Shown here: piece by piece, positions 1 through 7,735 of the stretch | Numbering within the stretch: the stretch's first letter is position 1 | Layout of the letters: every line of letters starts with the position of its first letter | NCBI RefSeq assembly: GCF_000013885.1 | Contig: NC_007964.1 | Location: 1,412,001 to 1,476,000, forward strand | Source: Nitrobacter hamburgensis X14 | Lineage (GTDB): Bacteria; Pseudomonadota; Alphaproteobacteria; Rhizobiales; Xanthobacteraceae | DNA length: 64,000 nucleotides | Direction of reading: 5' to 3' | Translations under genes and position numbers: made by a program | Notes under the pieces: model-generated | The model's database searches: none | The model's input: only the letters and a program-made list of their open reading frames with translations | What the model was told of the DNA's origin: nothing

Positions 1-140
1 AGTTGCCTGCCCGGCACTCGGGATCGACGATCTCGGGATTCGGGCATCCGTGGTCCGCTTCCGCCGATCCAGCCGATTCCAGGGCAAATGGCCGTTTGCA
101 GGGTCACACCGGTTTCACCCGATGCGAAGGATGTATTGTC

Positions 141-554
141 ATGGCCAGCACAACCGATCCGTTTGAAGTCCCCGAGCAGGTACGCGCATTCGCCGAAAAA
201 GGCGTTTCGCAGGCCCGCGACAACTACGCGAAATTCAAGGAAGCCGCGCAGAGCGGCAACGGCGCCATCGAGGCCGTGTTCAGCGCCGCCAGCAAGGGCG
301 CACACACCTATTCCACCAAGCTGCTCGACTTCGGTCAGGCCAATGCCAACGCCGGCTTCGATTTTTTGCAGGAGCTGGTCGGCGCGAAGTCGCTGTCCGA
401 TGCGACTGAGGTGTGGAGTACCCATACCCGCAAGCAGATCCAGGCCTTTGCAGCCCAGACCAAGGAACTGGCCGAACTGACCCAGAAGATCGCGGTCGAA
501 ACCGCCGAGCCGATCAAGACCGGCGCGTCAAAGCTGTTCCAGCCGGCCGCCTGA
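141..554 (+). CDS. phasin family protein
   Basis: A 137-residue protein that is almost entirely amphipathic helix, of the type that coats polyhydroxyalkanoate granules. The N-terminus (MASTTDPFEVPEQVRAFAEK) and the repeated Ala/Lys/Glu helices (AIEAVFSAASKGAHTYSTKL, TRKQIQAFAAQTKELAELTQ) match the phasin_2 pattern of alphaproteobacteria, where such proteins are 110-150 residues long. The frame is open upstream, but the ATG at 141 gives the family-typical start; the longer N-terminus would be Gly/Ser/Arg-rich and unlike a phasin. No PHA synthase gene is nearby. A strong terminator follows, so it is probably a single-gene unit. The granule-binding role is inferred from the family. Confidence 0.85.
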   Translation: MASTTDPFEVPEQVRAFAEKGVSQARDNYAKFKEAAQSGNGAIEAVFSAASKGAHTYSTKLLDFGQANANAGFDFLQELVGAKSLSDATEVWSTHTRKQIQAFAAQTKELAELTQKIAVETAEPIKTGASKLFQPAA

Positions 555-578
555 TCGAACGGACCGTTCGCGATCCGC

Positions 579-613
579 GACAAACCCGGGCGGGTCGGCC
601 CGGGTTTTGTCGT
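579..613 (+). terminator. Rho-independent terminator of the phasin gene
   Basis: GACAAACCCGGGC and GCCCGGGTTTTGTC form a 13-14 bp hairpin with a six-base loop, 24 bases after the phasin stop. The descending arm carries the T-run. Confidence 0.8.
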
Positions 614-850
614 TTCAGTGCTGTCTCCCGCGGGGGACCGGTGCACCGAATGCTCTCGATACTGCGCAGGAGCCGAACCATTGGCATCGGCAGGCAAATG
701 CCGAAGGGTCGCGGGTTGCTGTTTTCGCAGGGACGCAAGAAACAACTAAGCGGCCGGTTCGATAACGGATCGTTGCGGCCTTGCCAAAGCAGGGCGTTAC
801 ACCTAGTTTCCGCCCCGTTCGCAACCCGTTTTTCAGGGCGCGAGCATGAT

Positions 851-927
851 GCAGTTGTAGCTCAGTTGGTTAGAGCGCCTGTCTGTGGAACAGGAGGTCG
901 GTGGTTCGAGCCCACCCAACTGTACCA
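851..927 (+). tRNA. tRNA-His (anticodon GTG)
   Basis: A full cloverleaf can be drawn. The acceptor stem pairs GCAGTTG with CAACTGT, the D arm is GCTCAGTTGGTTAGAGC, the anticodon stem CCTGT/ACAGG encloses the loop CTGTGGA with anticodon GTG, and the T arm contains GGTTCGAGCCC. The discriminator is A73 followed by an encoded CCA. The base before the acceptor stem is T, so the otherwise universal G-1 is not encoded. Loss of G-1 together with A73 is known for a clade of alphaproteobacteria, which supports both the identity and the taxonomic placement. Confidence 0.95.
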
Positions 928-1231
928 AAAGACAAACAATATCAATAAGATATTAGACAGTAAAATCGGCAAGCCGGACCGTTGCCGGTTTGGTTTGTCT
1001 AATCCCACCACAAGCCCCACCGAATTGCTCGCTACTGACACAGAGTCCATATCGGCGGCGTAACAAACCGAATGGCTGGCGTCTCGCGCCCAGACAGGGA
1101 TCGGATAGTGGTCGCGGACGAGAGCCATCCCCACATCTTCCAGTGTCCGATGATCATCAACGGTTACGGTCGCGTGAAAGACCGACTCCGTCGCCCAAGC
1201 GGGCCAGATCGCGCCATCGTTGGAGGAAACG
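928..1231. other. gap between tRNA-His and a small ORF
   Basis: No gene is supported here. The inverted repeat ATTAGACA (952-959) / TGTCTAAT (996-1003) encloses a second GC-rich inverted repeat; it lacks a T-run and could be a tRNA processing or weak termination structure. An open frame on the minus strand reads straight through the tRNA and is not credible as a gene over its whole length. Confidence 0.4.
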
Positions 1232-1450
1232 ATGCCCGATGCCACGCGTAACGCGTCAACAATTCTTCGCGCGTTCGGCGAGGCCCAAGCCGAACTGGTC
1301 GGCAAGACCGTGGTGCTCACAGACGGCAAGGCCGGGACGGTCGAGCACGTCTGGCTCGACGACATTCACGGCTTGCGCATTTCGGTCCGGGGGCACAATG
1401 GCAAGTGGCCGGTTTCAACCATCAAGTTTGTCGAGAAAGATACGCCGTAG
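1232..1450 (+). CDS. small conserved-looking hypothetical protein
   Basis: A 72-residue soluble protein beginning MPDATRNASTIL. The ATG at 1232 is chosen over a TTG four codons upstream because GGAGGAAA lies at the right distance before it. The body (VGKTVVLTDGKAGTVEHVWL, then LRISVRGHNGKWPVSTIKFV) alternates short beta-type segments and glycine turns, giving the look of a small beta-barrel such as a PRC-barrel or SH3-like fold; that is only an impression. There is no signal peptide or membrane segment. The function is unknown and the neighbours give no clue. Confidence 0.55.
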   Translation: MPDATRNASTILRAFGEAQAELVGKTVVLTDGKAGTVEHVWLDDIHGLRISVRGHNGKWPVSTIKFVEKDTP

Positions 1451-1979
1451 CCCTGGCACCGCGTGGCACAGCCGAGAGGCGGATCGTCCGACAGAGCGGC
1501 GGTGTGTCAAAGACATTGTCCCACCGTGATGACGGTCGAGAGCCATTCACCCGATCCAGATTTGACGGGCAAACAATGTCGCATTCAAGAACAGAGCGCC
1601 GCTGCTGGAAAAATGGCTTCTGATCGCGACCGAGCCACATCTCCCACAGCAGGACGGGGAGTAAGACAATGCCGGTTGAGCGGTCGGCAACCGCGAGGCC
1701 GGCAAGCAGGCATGTATTCCTGCGAGAACAGTGGTGCGAGGGGGACCACTAGCCGTGAGCATAGAAATGCCCGCGCCCAGCCGCTTCTAAATCGCGTCAG
1801 GTTTTCCTTGGACAAGGTGACGGCCTGATCATCTCCGACCGGGTGAGCGAACTGTGCCGTAACCGTTCTTCGCATTTTGACCCGTGGCGGGGTTCCTTGA
1901 TCTAGATCAACCAAAAGGCTGTATTTCGTTGTTTGTTTGGCTCCAGCCGTCCTCTCGGGGATATCCATAAGGAGCCATC
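1451..1979. other. long intergenic region upstream of the DUF1254 gene
   Basis: No coding sequence is recognised. The only clear signal is the FNR/FixK-type box at 1897-1910. The ribosome site AAGGAG lies just before 1980. Confidence 0.5.
1897..1910 (+). promoter_or_regulatory. perfect FNR/FixK-type operator
   Basis: TTGATCTAGATCAA is a perfect match to the TTGAT-N4-ATCAA consensus bound by FNR, FnrN and FixK proteins. Its centre lies about 76 bases before the ATG of the DUF1254 gene, which suits an activator site with a short leader. No convincing -10 element was found. Confidence 0.7.
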
Positions 1980-3410
1980 ATGAACAAGCATCTGTCGTCG
2001 CTTGCTGCGGTATTGTCGGGTCTAACCCTTATAGTCTCGACATTGGCTCCGAGCGCTGCCCAATCGATTTTCGCGAACGAGGCACAAGCTATCGCTGTGG
2101 AGGCGTATGTCTACTTCTATCCGCTCGTGACGATGGACGTGACGCGCAAGCAGCTCAACAATTCCGATCCGAAGACCGCAGGTATCGGCGGCGCTCCCAA
2201 CGCGTTCAATAATATCCAGGCCTACCCCACTGCGGACACCAGGGCAGTGGTACGACCCAACTTCGACACGCTGTACTCGAGCGCCTGGCTGGACCTGACG
2301 CGCGAGCCCATGATCGTTTCGGTTCCTGATACCGGCGGCCGCTACTACCTGCTACCGATGCTCGACATGTGGACAGATGTGTTCGCGTCGCCAGGATCGC
2401 GCACGACAGGCACCGAGGCGGCCAATTTCCTGGTTGCACCTCCAGGCTGGAATGGGAGCGTGCCGGAGGGCGTTACGCGCATCAATGCGCCGACGCCCCA
2501 TGTCTGGATAATCGGTCGCACCAGGACAGATGGTCCCGCCGACTATGCCTCAGTCCACGAAGTACAGAAGGGCTACAGGATCACGCCGCTATCAGGATGG
2601 GGCAAACCCCCGGTCGCCGTCACGCAAACCATCGACCCCAGCGTCGATGTCAAGACTCCGCCGAAGACGCAAGTTGATACGATGGCGGGCGATAAGTTCT
2701 TTGCGTATGCAGCCGAGCTACTCAAAGTCAACCCGCCGCACATCACCGATGAGCCGATTATTGCGCGCATGAAGCGGATTGGCCTCGAACAGGGCAGGAG
2801 CTTCGACATTACCAAAGTTGACGCAACCGCAAGGAAAGCCATCGAAGACGCGCCGGCACAAGGTCACAAGCTGATGGCATGGAAGGTCCCGACATTGGCG
2901 CGCGTAGCAAACTACTGGTCCATGAATACTGACACGATGGGCGTTTACGGGACCTATTATTTGAAGCGTGCGATCGTAGCGCAGATTGGACTTGGTGCTA
3001 ATCTGCCGGAAGATGCGATCTACCCGGTCAGTATCGGCGATGAAAACGGAAAACCGCTCGACGGTGCAAACAAGTACATCATCCGCTTCGCTAAAGACGC
3101 GCTGCCGCCGGTCGGCGCATTCTGGTCTGTCACCCTATATGACAATGAAGGCTTCCAGGTTGCGAATCCGGCTAATCGCTTTGCGGTTAGTAGCTGGATG
3201 CCGTTCAAGCGCGACGCCGACGGGTCGTTGACGCTCTACGTCCAGAACGAGAATCCCGGCAGCGATCACGAAACCAACTGGCTGCCTGCACCTAAAGGCC
3301 CGTTCAATCTCACCATGCGTCTCTATGCGCCGAAGTCGGAGGCGTTGACTGGTGTATGGAATCCGCCGGCCATCAAGCGGATGGACAGTGACACTGTTGG
3401 CCGGCGGTGA
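1980..3410 (+). CDS. DUF1254/DUF1214 periplasmic protein
   Basis: A 476-residue protein with a Sec signal peptide (hydrophobic segment about residues 7-24, AxA-like cleavage site at SAAQS). DUF1254 follows from about residue 35 (EAYVYFYPLVTMDVTRKQL, then RAVVRPNFDTLYSSAWLDL), and DUF1214 occupies the C-terminal third (PVGAFWSVTLYDNEGFQV, then NWLPAPKGPFNLTMRLYAPK). The two-domain order and length are standard for this family, whose biochemical role is not established. Start: ATG at 1980 with an AAGGAG site. The perfect FNR/FixK box upstream suggests induction at low oxygen. A decayed nuclease gene lies immediately downstream on the other strand. Confidence 0.88.
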   Translation: MNKHLSSLAAVLSGLTLIVSTLAPSAAQSIFANEAQAIAVEAYVYFYPLVTMDVTRKQLNNSDPKTAGIGGAPNAFNNIQAYPTADTRAVVRPNFDTLYSSAWLDLTREPMIVSVPDTGGRYYLLPMLDMWTDVFASPGSRTTGTEAANFLVAPPGWNGSVPEGVTRINAPTPHVWIIGRTRTDGPADYASVHEVQKGYRITPLSGWGKPPVAVTQTIDPSVDVKTPPKTQVDTMAGDKFFAYAAELLKVNPPHITDEPIIARMKRIGLEQGRSFDITKVDATARKAIEDAPAQGHKLMAWKVPTLARVANYWSMNTDTMGVYGTYYLKRAIVAQIGLGANLPEDAIYPVSIGDENGKPLDGANKYIIRFAKDALPPVGAFWSVTLYDNEGFQVANPANRFAVSSWMPFKRDADGSLTLYVQNENPGSDHETNWLPAPKGPFNLTMRLYAPKSEALTGVWNPPAIKRMDSDTVGRR

Positions 3411-3419
3411 CTCCGGCCG

Positions 3420-3654
3420 ACGCCTTCGCAGCTTACGGGCCTTCCCGCAAGATACTCGTCAAGTGCGTTCGCCGCCTTGGCACCACAGCGATATTGCAGG
3501 CTATCGTCACCACGACAGAGTTGGGAAGATTCGGGTGCGTCTATGCCTGATAGGCGAATGTGATGAGAGATGCTTGGCCGATAATCGTTTCGGCGAGAGC
3601 AGGCGACGAAACGAGCGTGACAATCGCTGCGATCAGAAGACGGTTGGCTGTCAT
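3420..3654 (-). pseudogene. decayed thermonuclease (SNase-like) gene
   Basis: The minus strand opens with a good signal peptide, MTANRLLIAAIVTLVSSPAL followed by AETIIGQAS, and stops at 3541-3543. In another frame, the stretch HIRLSGIDAPESSQLCRG, then LQYRCGAKAANALDEYLAGR and PVSCE, matches the SNase family. Between the two, the segment that normally carries the DGDT loop with a catalytic Asp is missing, together with a frameshift. The 3' half of the gene is also absent, replaced by the end of the DUF1254 gene. It is therefore a twice-damaged remnant that cannot encode an active nuclease. Confidence 0.75.
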
Positions 3655-3666
3655 TTCGCTTGATCC

Positions 3667-3945
3667 TTGGCTTTCAAAGTTACAAATGCCGAGGCATACG
3701 CGAAAGAGTACGCGCCTCTAGCGACTAAAGCCTTAGCTGACAGTGGTCAAAAGAGGCTCGCGTCTGGCGGAAAAACGATTGCCATTGCTCGCGCGGTACC
3801 CGCCTCGCGAATTGTGGTCTCTATGTTTGATAGTTTAGACAAGGCAAAGGCCGCTTACACTTCCCCTGCCTATCTTGAAGCGCGGAAAATTGGCGAGCAA
3901 TACGGGAAGTTTCATATCTTTGCCGTAGAAGGCATTGCCCGATAG
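3667..3945 (+). CDS. DUF1330-like protein, probably 5'-truncated
   Basis: The 92-codon frame from a TTG at 3667 gives AFKVTNAEAYAKEYAPLATK, a Lys/Gly stretch, then SLDKAKAAYTSPAYLEARKI and a final KFHIFAVEGI. This is the layout of a DUF1330 protein (small dimeric alpha/beta fold, about 95 residues), but the usual N-terminal strand (KGYWI-type) is missing: a stop codon lies six bases upstream and no ribosome site is visible. The truncation point coincides with the 5' end of the decayed nuclease gene, so a past recombination probably removed the start. It may be expressed from TTG or may be a remnant. Confidence 0.55.
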   Translation: MAFKVTNAEAYAKEYAPLATKALADSGQKRLASGGKTIAIARAVPASRIVVSMFDSLDKAKAAYTSPAYLEARKIGEQYGKFHIFAVEGIAR

Positions 3946-3954
3946 TCATGGTGT

Positions 3955-4176
3955 CGAGACAGATTGTTTGTCGGACGGCAGCTCGAATCTGCGGCAAGCC
4001 TTTCGGCCCATCAGGATAGATGAACTCGTCGCCGCGAAGTCACCGTCGAAGCGGTGCCAAAACTGAATCGCGTCTAGCTGCACCGCGAACTCGTAGACGT
4101 GCCACAGGCCGTCGCGTTTGACGCGCTCGCCTGTCTTGATCTGACGTGATAGGGAGCGCGCTGGTATTCCGCCCAT
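3955..4176 (-). pseudogene. frameshifted remnant of an unknown small gene
   Basis: From ATG at 4176 the minus strand reads KTGERVKRDGLWHVYEFAVQ followed by LDAIQFWHRFDG. The natural continuation (LRGDEFIYPDGPKGLP) lies in the neighbouring frame behind a TGA that looks like a mutated Trp codon. One frameshift and one nonsense change are therefore needed to restore a protein of about 70 residues. I do not know its function. It belongs to the same stretch of decayed genes as the nuclease and DUF1330 remnants. Confidence 0.5.
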
Positions 4177-4190
4177 GGAGACTTTAGAAG

Positions 4191-4460
4191 ATGGACTTTG
4201 AAATGGTTTTCGCGGCCGCGTTGCTGACTGACGACATACTCGCTGCGATTCATGATTTACATGCCTACTCAAATGGCGGCGGGACCTCCATTAGCCGCGA
4301 CAAGGTTCGTTCAATCGTCGATAAGTATGTGATGTTTGACGACGAAGATTTCCCGTACCTTCGCAGTGATGTGGATTGGAGCGCTGTTGTGGCGTATTGG
4401 CGCGAAGCGGTCGCGGACATGGAAAAGGCAAGCAAGGGGGAGATTCCCGTGTACAAATAA
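4191..4460 (+). CDS. hypothetical acidic protein
   Basis: An 89-residue, strongly acidic soluble protein starting MDFEMVFAAALLTDDILAAI, with a central VRSIVDKYVMFDDEDFPYL stretch and a C-terminal helix (AYWREAVADMEKASKGEI). GGAG sits ten bases before the ATG. Base composition is visibly more AT-rich than in the housekeeping genes of the window, hinting at acquired DNA. No family is recognised. It converges with the polysaccharide deacetylase gene. It could be an immunity-type or other accessory protein, but nothing in the context proves this. Confidence 0.5.
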   Translation: MDFEMVFAAALLTDDILAAIHDLHAYSNGGGTSISRDKVRSIVDKYVMFDDEDFPYLRSDVDWSAVVAYWREAVADMEKASKGEIPVYK

Positions 4461-4503
4461 GCCTCAGCATGGCGGAATTACGCTCGTATGTCCGCCGTCG
4501 CCT

Positions 4504-5574
4504 TCAGTCGACGGTCTGCACCACTGCGGAGATCGCGCGTGCGTTGCTTGATTTGACTGGCTGCATCGCAGCCGCAACCATCGCGTCGTATTCCGGTAGG
4601 GTGGCGAGCGTGTCTTTGGCGCGGACGTGGACAACCTTGTAGCCATTCGCCTTGAGCTGGGCCAGCAATTCGGGCACAGCAAGGGCGGTCCACTTATGCA
4701 GATCGTGCATTAAGATAATGCCCTTGCCCTTCTTTTTCAGTGCGGCCATCGTCGACCTCACCAGCACGTCGGGTTTCTTAATCTTGAAGTCTTCCGAATC
4801 GATATCGATCGAGAATGCCGCGACATTGCGCTGGGCAAGGTAAGCTTTGAGATCGGCGGTTTGCCGCAATTGCGGGTAGCGGAAGAACGGCGAGATCGGT
4901 GTGCCAGCCATCATCGCCACGGCGCTCATACCCTTCTCGATTTCATCCTTGGCTTCTTGCGGCGGTTTACTGGCAAGATTTTGGTGCGACCAGGTGTGCG
5001 AGCCCACCGTGTGGCCCGCCGCGATCACCTGTTTCAGCACTTCGGGGTGCCAGGTAGCGTGCTTGCCGATCGGGAAGAAGGTGGCCTGCAGGCACTCGGC
5101 TTTCAGCGCCGCCAGCACCATCGGCGTCGTCACTGGCCAGGGCCCGTCATCGAAGGTCAGAACCACTTCGCCAGGCTGCAGAAAATCGTAATCGCGATAT
5201 TGCGACATGCCGAAGCCAGGTCCACCCGTGGTGTCGATCTGCACCGTGCGTGACACGCCTAATGCATTCGGGTTGTTGCAGGTGGGCTTGGCCACGACCA
5301 CTCGTTTTTCGGGCTCCGGCGCCGGCTCAGCATCCAACACAGCGACTTTCGGCGCAGCGACTTCCGGTGCAGCTTCGGCGACTGCAGGCTGGCGTTCCAC
5401 GCCTGGTTTGGGCCAACGCGCTTCAATTGAGCCGGTGGTTAGTTCCGGCTTCGCGGTTGAGGCCATCTCGACGGCGGTTGAGCCGAGAAAATGTTTTGCC
5501 GTGACCGCGATGACACTGACGCTTGCCACGGTCACAGCCCCAACCGCGATCATAAGAACCGAAAACCGACGCAT
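4504..5574 (-). CDS. polysaccharide deacetylase (NodB-type), membrane-anchored
   Basis: A 356-residue protein that would remove N-acetyl groups from an extracytoplasmic polysaccharide. An N-terminal transmembrane or signal-anchor segment (about residues 5-26) is followed by a Pro/Ala/Glu-rich linker and a C-terminal NodB domain. Motifs are visible in order: TFDDGPWP (catalytic and metal Asp), HTVGSHTWSH (metal His pair), FFRYPQ, DIDSED and ILMHDLHKWT (catalytic His). All key residues are present, so it should be active. ATG at 5574 is preferred over an upstream TTG because it begins directly with MRRFSVLM and the hydrophobic segment. The substrate is unknown; the gene stands alone. Confidence 0.85.
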   Translation of the reverse strand: MRRFSVLMIAVGAVTVASVSVIAVTAKHFLGSTAVEMASTAKPELTTGSIEARWPKPGVERQPAVAEAAPEVAAPKVAVLDAEPAPEPEKRVVVAKPTCNNPNALGVSRTVQIDTTGGPGFGMSQYRDYDFLQPGEVVLTFDDGPWPVTTPMVLAALKAECLQATFFPIGKHATWHPEVLKQVIAAGHTVGSHTWSHQNLASKPPQEAKDEIEKGMSAVAMMAGTPISPFFRYPQLRQTADLKAYLAQRNVAAFSIDIDSEDFKIKKPDVLVRSTMAALKKKGKGIILMHDLHKWTALAVPELLAQLKANGYKVVHVRAKDTLATLPEYDAMVAAAMQPVKSSNARAISAVVQTVD

Positions 5575-5832
5575 GGCGACTCCACTGCACAAAGCAGGAT
5601 TGCTTAGTTAAGATGTCTCGCGCGACCATCCAGTGAAATAGTTAATCGAGCGTATGTAAGAACTGGTGCCGGAACTTTTTTGCTTTGGTGGTGCTCGCTA
5701 ACGTTTGGCGACCTTTCTTAGGTCAACACCTGCCTATTATGTGCGTCGGTGACTAGAACGCTGCGATACGTAGTGCTGAACGAATGGCGTACGAACTGCG
5801 GGCAGGGGAATGTTCGAAGATTGACGCGATGG

Positions 5833-6609
5833 TCAAACTGCTAACTGCACGGGTTCGCCGCGCACAAGCGCAGTCAGCCGCCTCGAAACCCCGAGCGTGC
5901 TGAAACTTTGCTCGAGGTCTTCGGCGCTTTCCTTGAAGTGGACCCAGCCCTCGTTGTGAGCCGGCGCGATGACGGCGTTCGGAAAAGCCGCCGCAAGCGA
6001 AAGGACGTCGTTGCTGTCCATGGTCATATGGAAGCGTCCTCTTGGTTCGGCCGAGCCTGCGAAAGGCACAACGACCTTCGGCGTATATCGGCGGGCAACC
6101 TCCGCCGTTCCGTCGAACCACACTGTGTCCCCGGTCACGTAGCAGCAGTCGCCCGGTTGGTGCAGCCCGATCAGGAAGCCGATGACATCACCCGAAATCG
6201 GCTCGATGCCGATCGGACCATGCCGCGCCGGAGCGGCGACAATGGAAAGCCGCCTTCCGTCCGGCTTCTCAAGTTCGTAAGCCTCGAAAGGCATTAAACC
6301 AATCGCATTCCCGCCAAGACGCTCGCTGCCGGCTTTTGTCGTCAACGTAACAGGCACATCGGGCAGCATTGCCCGCCCGGCACGGTCGAGGTTGTCCAGA
6401 TGCTGATCGTGACTGAGCAAAACCGCGTCGAGTATTCCGATTTCTTCGATTGAGCGTGCAGGTCCGGTAAGTTTTTCAAAATGCACCGGGGCCGTTTGAT
6501 AGAGCCCAGGCGGATCAAAGGTCGGGTCGGTCAGGAGACGAAAGCCGTTGACCTCGATGAGGATGGTTGGCCCGCCAATTAGGGTGAGTGCGATGGAGGT
6601 GTTGGTCAT
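5833..6609 (-). CDS. MBL-fold metal-dependent hydrolase (UlaG-like)
   Basis: A 258-residue metallo-beta-lactamase-fold protein. It opens with the typical strand pair IALTLIGGPTILIEVNGFRL and LLTDPTFDPPG, then carries the metal motif LLSHDQHLDNLD, APARHGP, VTGDT and the C-terminal PAHNEGWVHF. This is the UlaG/L-ascorbate-6-phosphate lactonase-like branch, in which the classic HxHxDH is relaxed. The start at 6609 has a GGGAGAAG ribosome site; an upstream ATG at 6639 has none. There is no signal peptide, so it is cytoplasmic. The substrate cannot be inferred. It shares the strand with the cupin gene but is separated from it by 250 bases. Confidence 0.8.
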   Translation of the reverse strand: MTNTSIALTLIGGPTILIEVNGFRLLTDPTFDPPGLYQTAPVHFEKLTGPARSIEEIGILDAVLLSHDQHLDNLDRAGRAMLPDVPVTLTTKAGSERLGGNAIGLMPFEAYELEKPDGRRLSIVAAPARHGPIGIEPISGDVIGFLIGLHQPGDCCYVTGDTVWFDGTAEVARRYTPKVVVPFAGSAEPRGRFHMTMDSNDVLSLAAAFPNAVIAPAHNEGWVHFKESAEDLEQSFSTLGVSRRLTALVRGEPVQLAV

Positions 6610-6861
6610 ACCACTTCTCCCAAGAATCTCGACGCTCATGGAGCGCTATTGCGTTGCAGGTTAGGCGATCCGGGCCAGCGGTGAATTTGGGGAAGCTGTT
6701 GTGTTGCGGTCGTTTGGCGAAGTGCCGGACGATTTGAGCAAGCCGTAACGGGCCTGTGCGGCTGCATACATCGTTTAGCTACGCTTCTATCTCCACCGAG
6801 AAGGCCGCATCCGCACGCGGCTGCGGAGCATATCCGGGGGGCATAGCCTCACACCACCCTA

Positions 6862-7230
6862 TTACCTTGACGCGTGCTTCCGTGGGGATGCTCCCGAACT
6901 CCCAGAAATGAAAAGGATCGTGAGCAGCAGCGAGGCATCCTCGATTCCCCGAATCGAGTGCGGGATGCCCCCTTCGAGATACACCCATTGGCCGCCGGAA
7001 AGTTCAAGAGTAATTTCAGGCAAGCCGAGCAATGCCCGGCCTTCCAGGCAATGCAGCGTGATGGGGCCATCAACTTGGTGCGTCTTGATATCTACGCCGG
7101 CGTGAACGACAAGGCGTACGACTTCGAAGGCTTCCGATTTGACGATGGCGGTTGTCCGCGCATCCTTCAGATTCGAGCCCAATGGCGCGAGGTCAAAAAC
7201 TTCTCCGGGGCTGGCGTGGTGAACGGCCAT
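6862..7230 (-). CDS. small cupin-domain protein
   Basis: A 122-residue single-domain cupin. VVRLVVHAGVDIKTHQVDGP corresponds to cupin motif 1 and GGQWVYLEGGIPHSIRGIED to motif 2, where PHS supplies a metal His; ITLHCLEGRALL lies between them. Of the usual two-His-plus-Glu set only some residues are obvious, so enzymatic activity is uncertain and a binding or signalling role is possible. ATG at 7230 is selected because GAGGGAG lies upstream at a normal distance; in-frame ATGs at 7239 and 7251 overlap or precede that site. The divergent region towards the Crp/Fnr gene contains a palindrome that could serve either gene. Confidence 0.75.
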   Translation of the reverse strand: MAVHHASPGEVFDLAPLGSNLKDARTTAIVKSEAFEVVRLVVHAGVDIKTHQVDGPITLHCLEGRALLGLPEITLELSGGQWVYLEGGIPHSIRGIEDASLLLTILFISGSSGASPRKHASR

Positions 7231-7735
7231 TGCTGTCATCTCCCTCTGCATTATGAGCAGGTCGCTGTTCTTGCTGCACTGTTAGCGCTTTATGTCGGCG
7301 CGCAATTCGGGTGACGCAACCATGGCTGATGTAACCTATTACGTAGCGCTGCCGTTTGGCGCTGGCGAAGACGGGCCCGAGCCACGCGAAGCAGTTGAAT
7401 GCACGAGCGCAAAACTCTGCGATCATGCGCGCCGAGCGTCTAGCGCGGACTGAGGGACATATCGGCTTATACATCGAAAACAGAAGCCGAGGGACTCTCG
7501 ATCCTTCTCGTCTCTGAACTAGCCGCTGTGCATTGCCCCTACATTGGTCCGAATGAGGAACGCGTCCCGCGCCCCACCGGGGTAAGATGAGGTTGCGGTA
7601 GCGCAATAATTCAGGCCCGCCTTTGCGCGATCGCAAAGACAGGAAAGTTTATGGGATGCAGGGTCCGTCCCGGAGAACCGGCAGCTCGTCACGGTGTCTC
7701 AATTCTGCAGACGATTACCCTCAAGCTAGAGAAGT
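7231..7735. other. divergent intergenic region between cupin and Crp/Fnr genes
   Basis: No gene recognised on either strand. It contains the palindrome at 7621-7638, about 100 bases before the regulator start. No clear sigma-70 promoter was found. Confidence 0.45.
7621..7638. promoter_or_regulatory. CTTTGCG-N4-CGCAAAG palindrome, possible Crp/Fnr-type operator
   Basis: Seven-base arms CTTTGCG and CGCAAAG flank the spacer CGAT. Outer bases and spacing (TTTG-N8-CAAA) match an FNR box, but the inner AT of TTGAT is replaced by CG. It lies 98 bases before the Crp/Fnr gene start. Autoregulation is an inference. Confidence 0.45.

Noticed and set aside
862..1365. Minus-strand open frame of 167 codons
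   Set aside because: Its C-terminal 25 codons are the complement of tRNA-His (the well-known YSWVGSNHRPPVPQTGALTN artefact), and the rest shows no family likeness.
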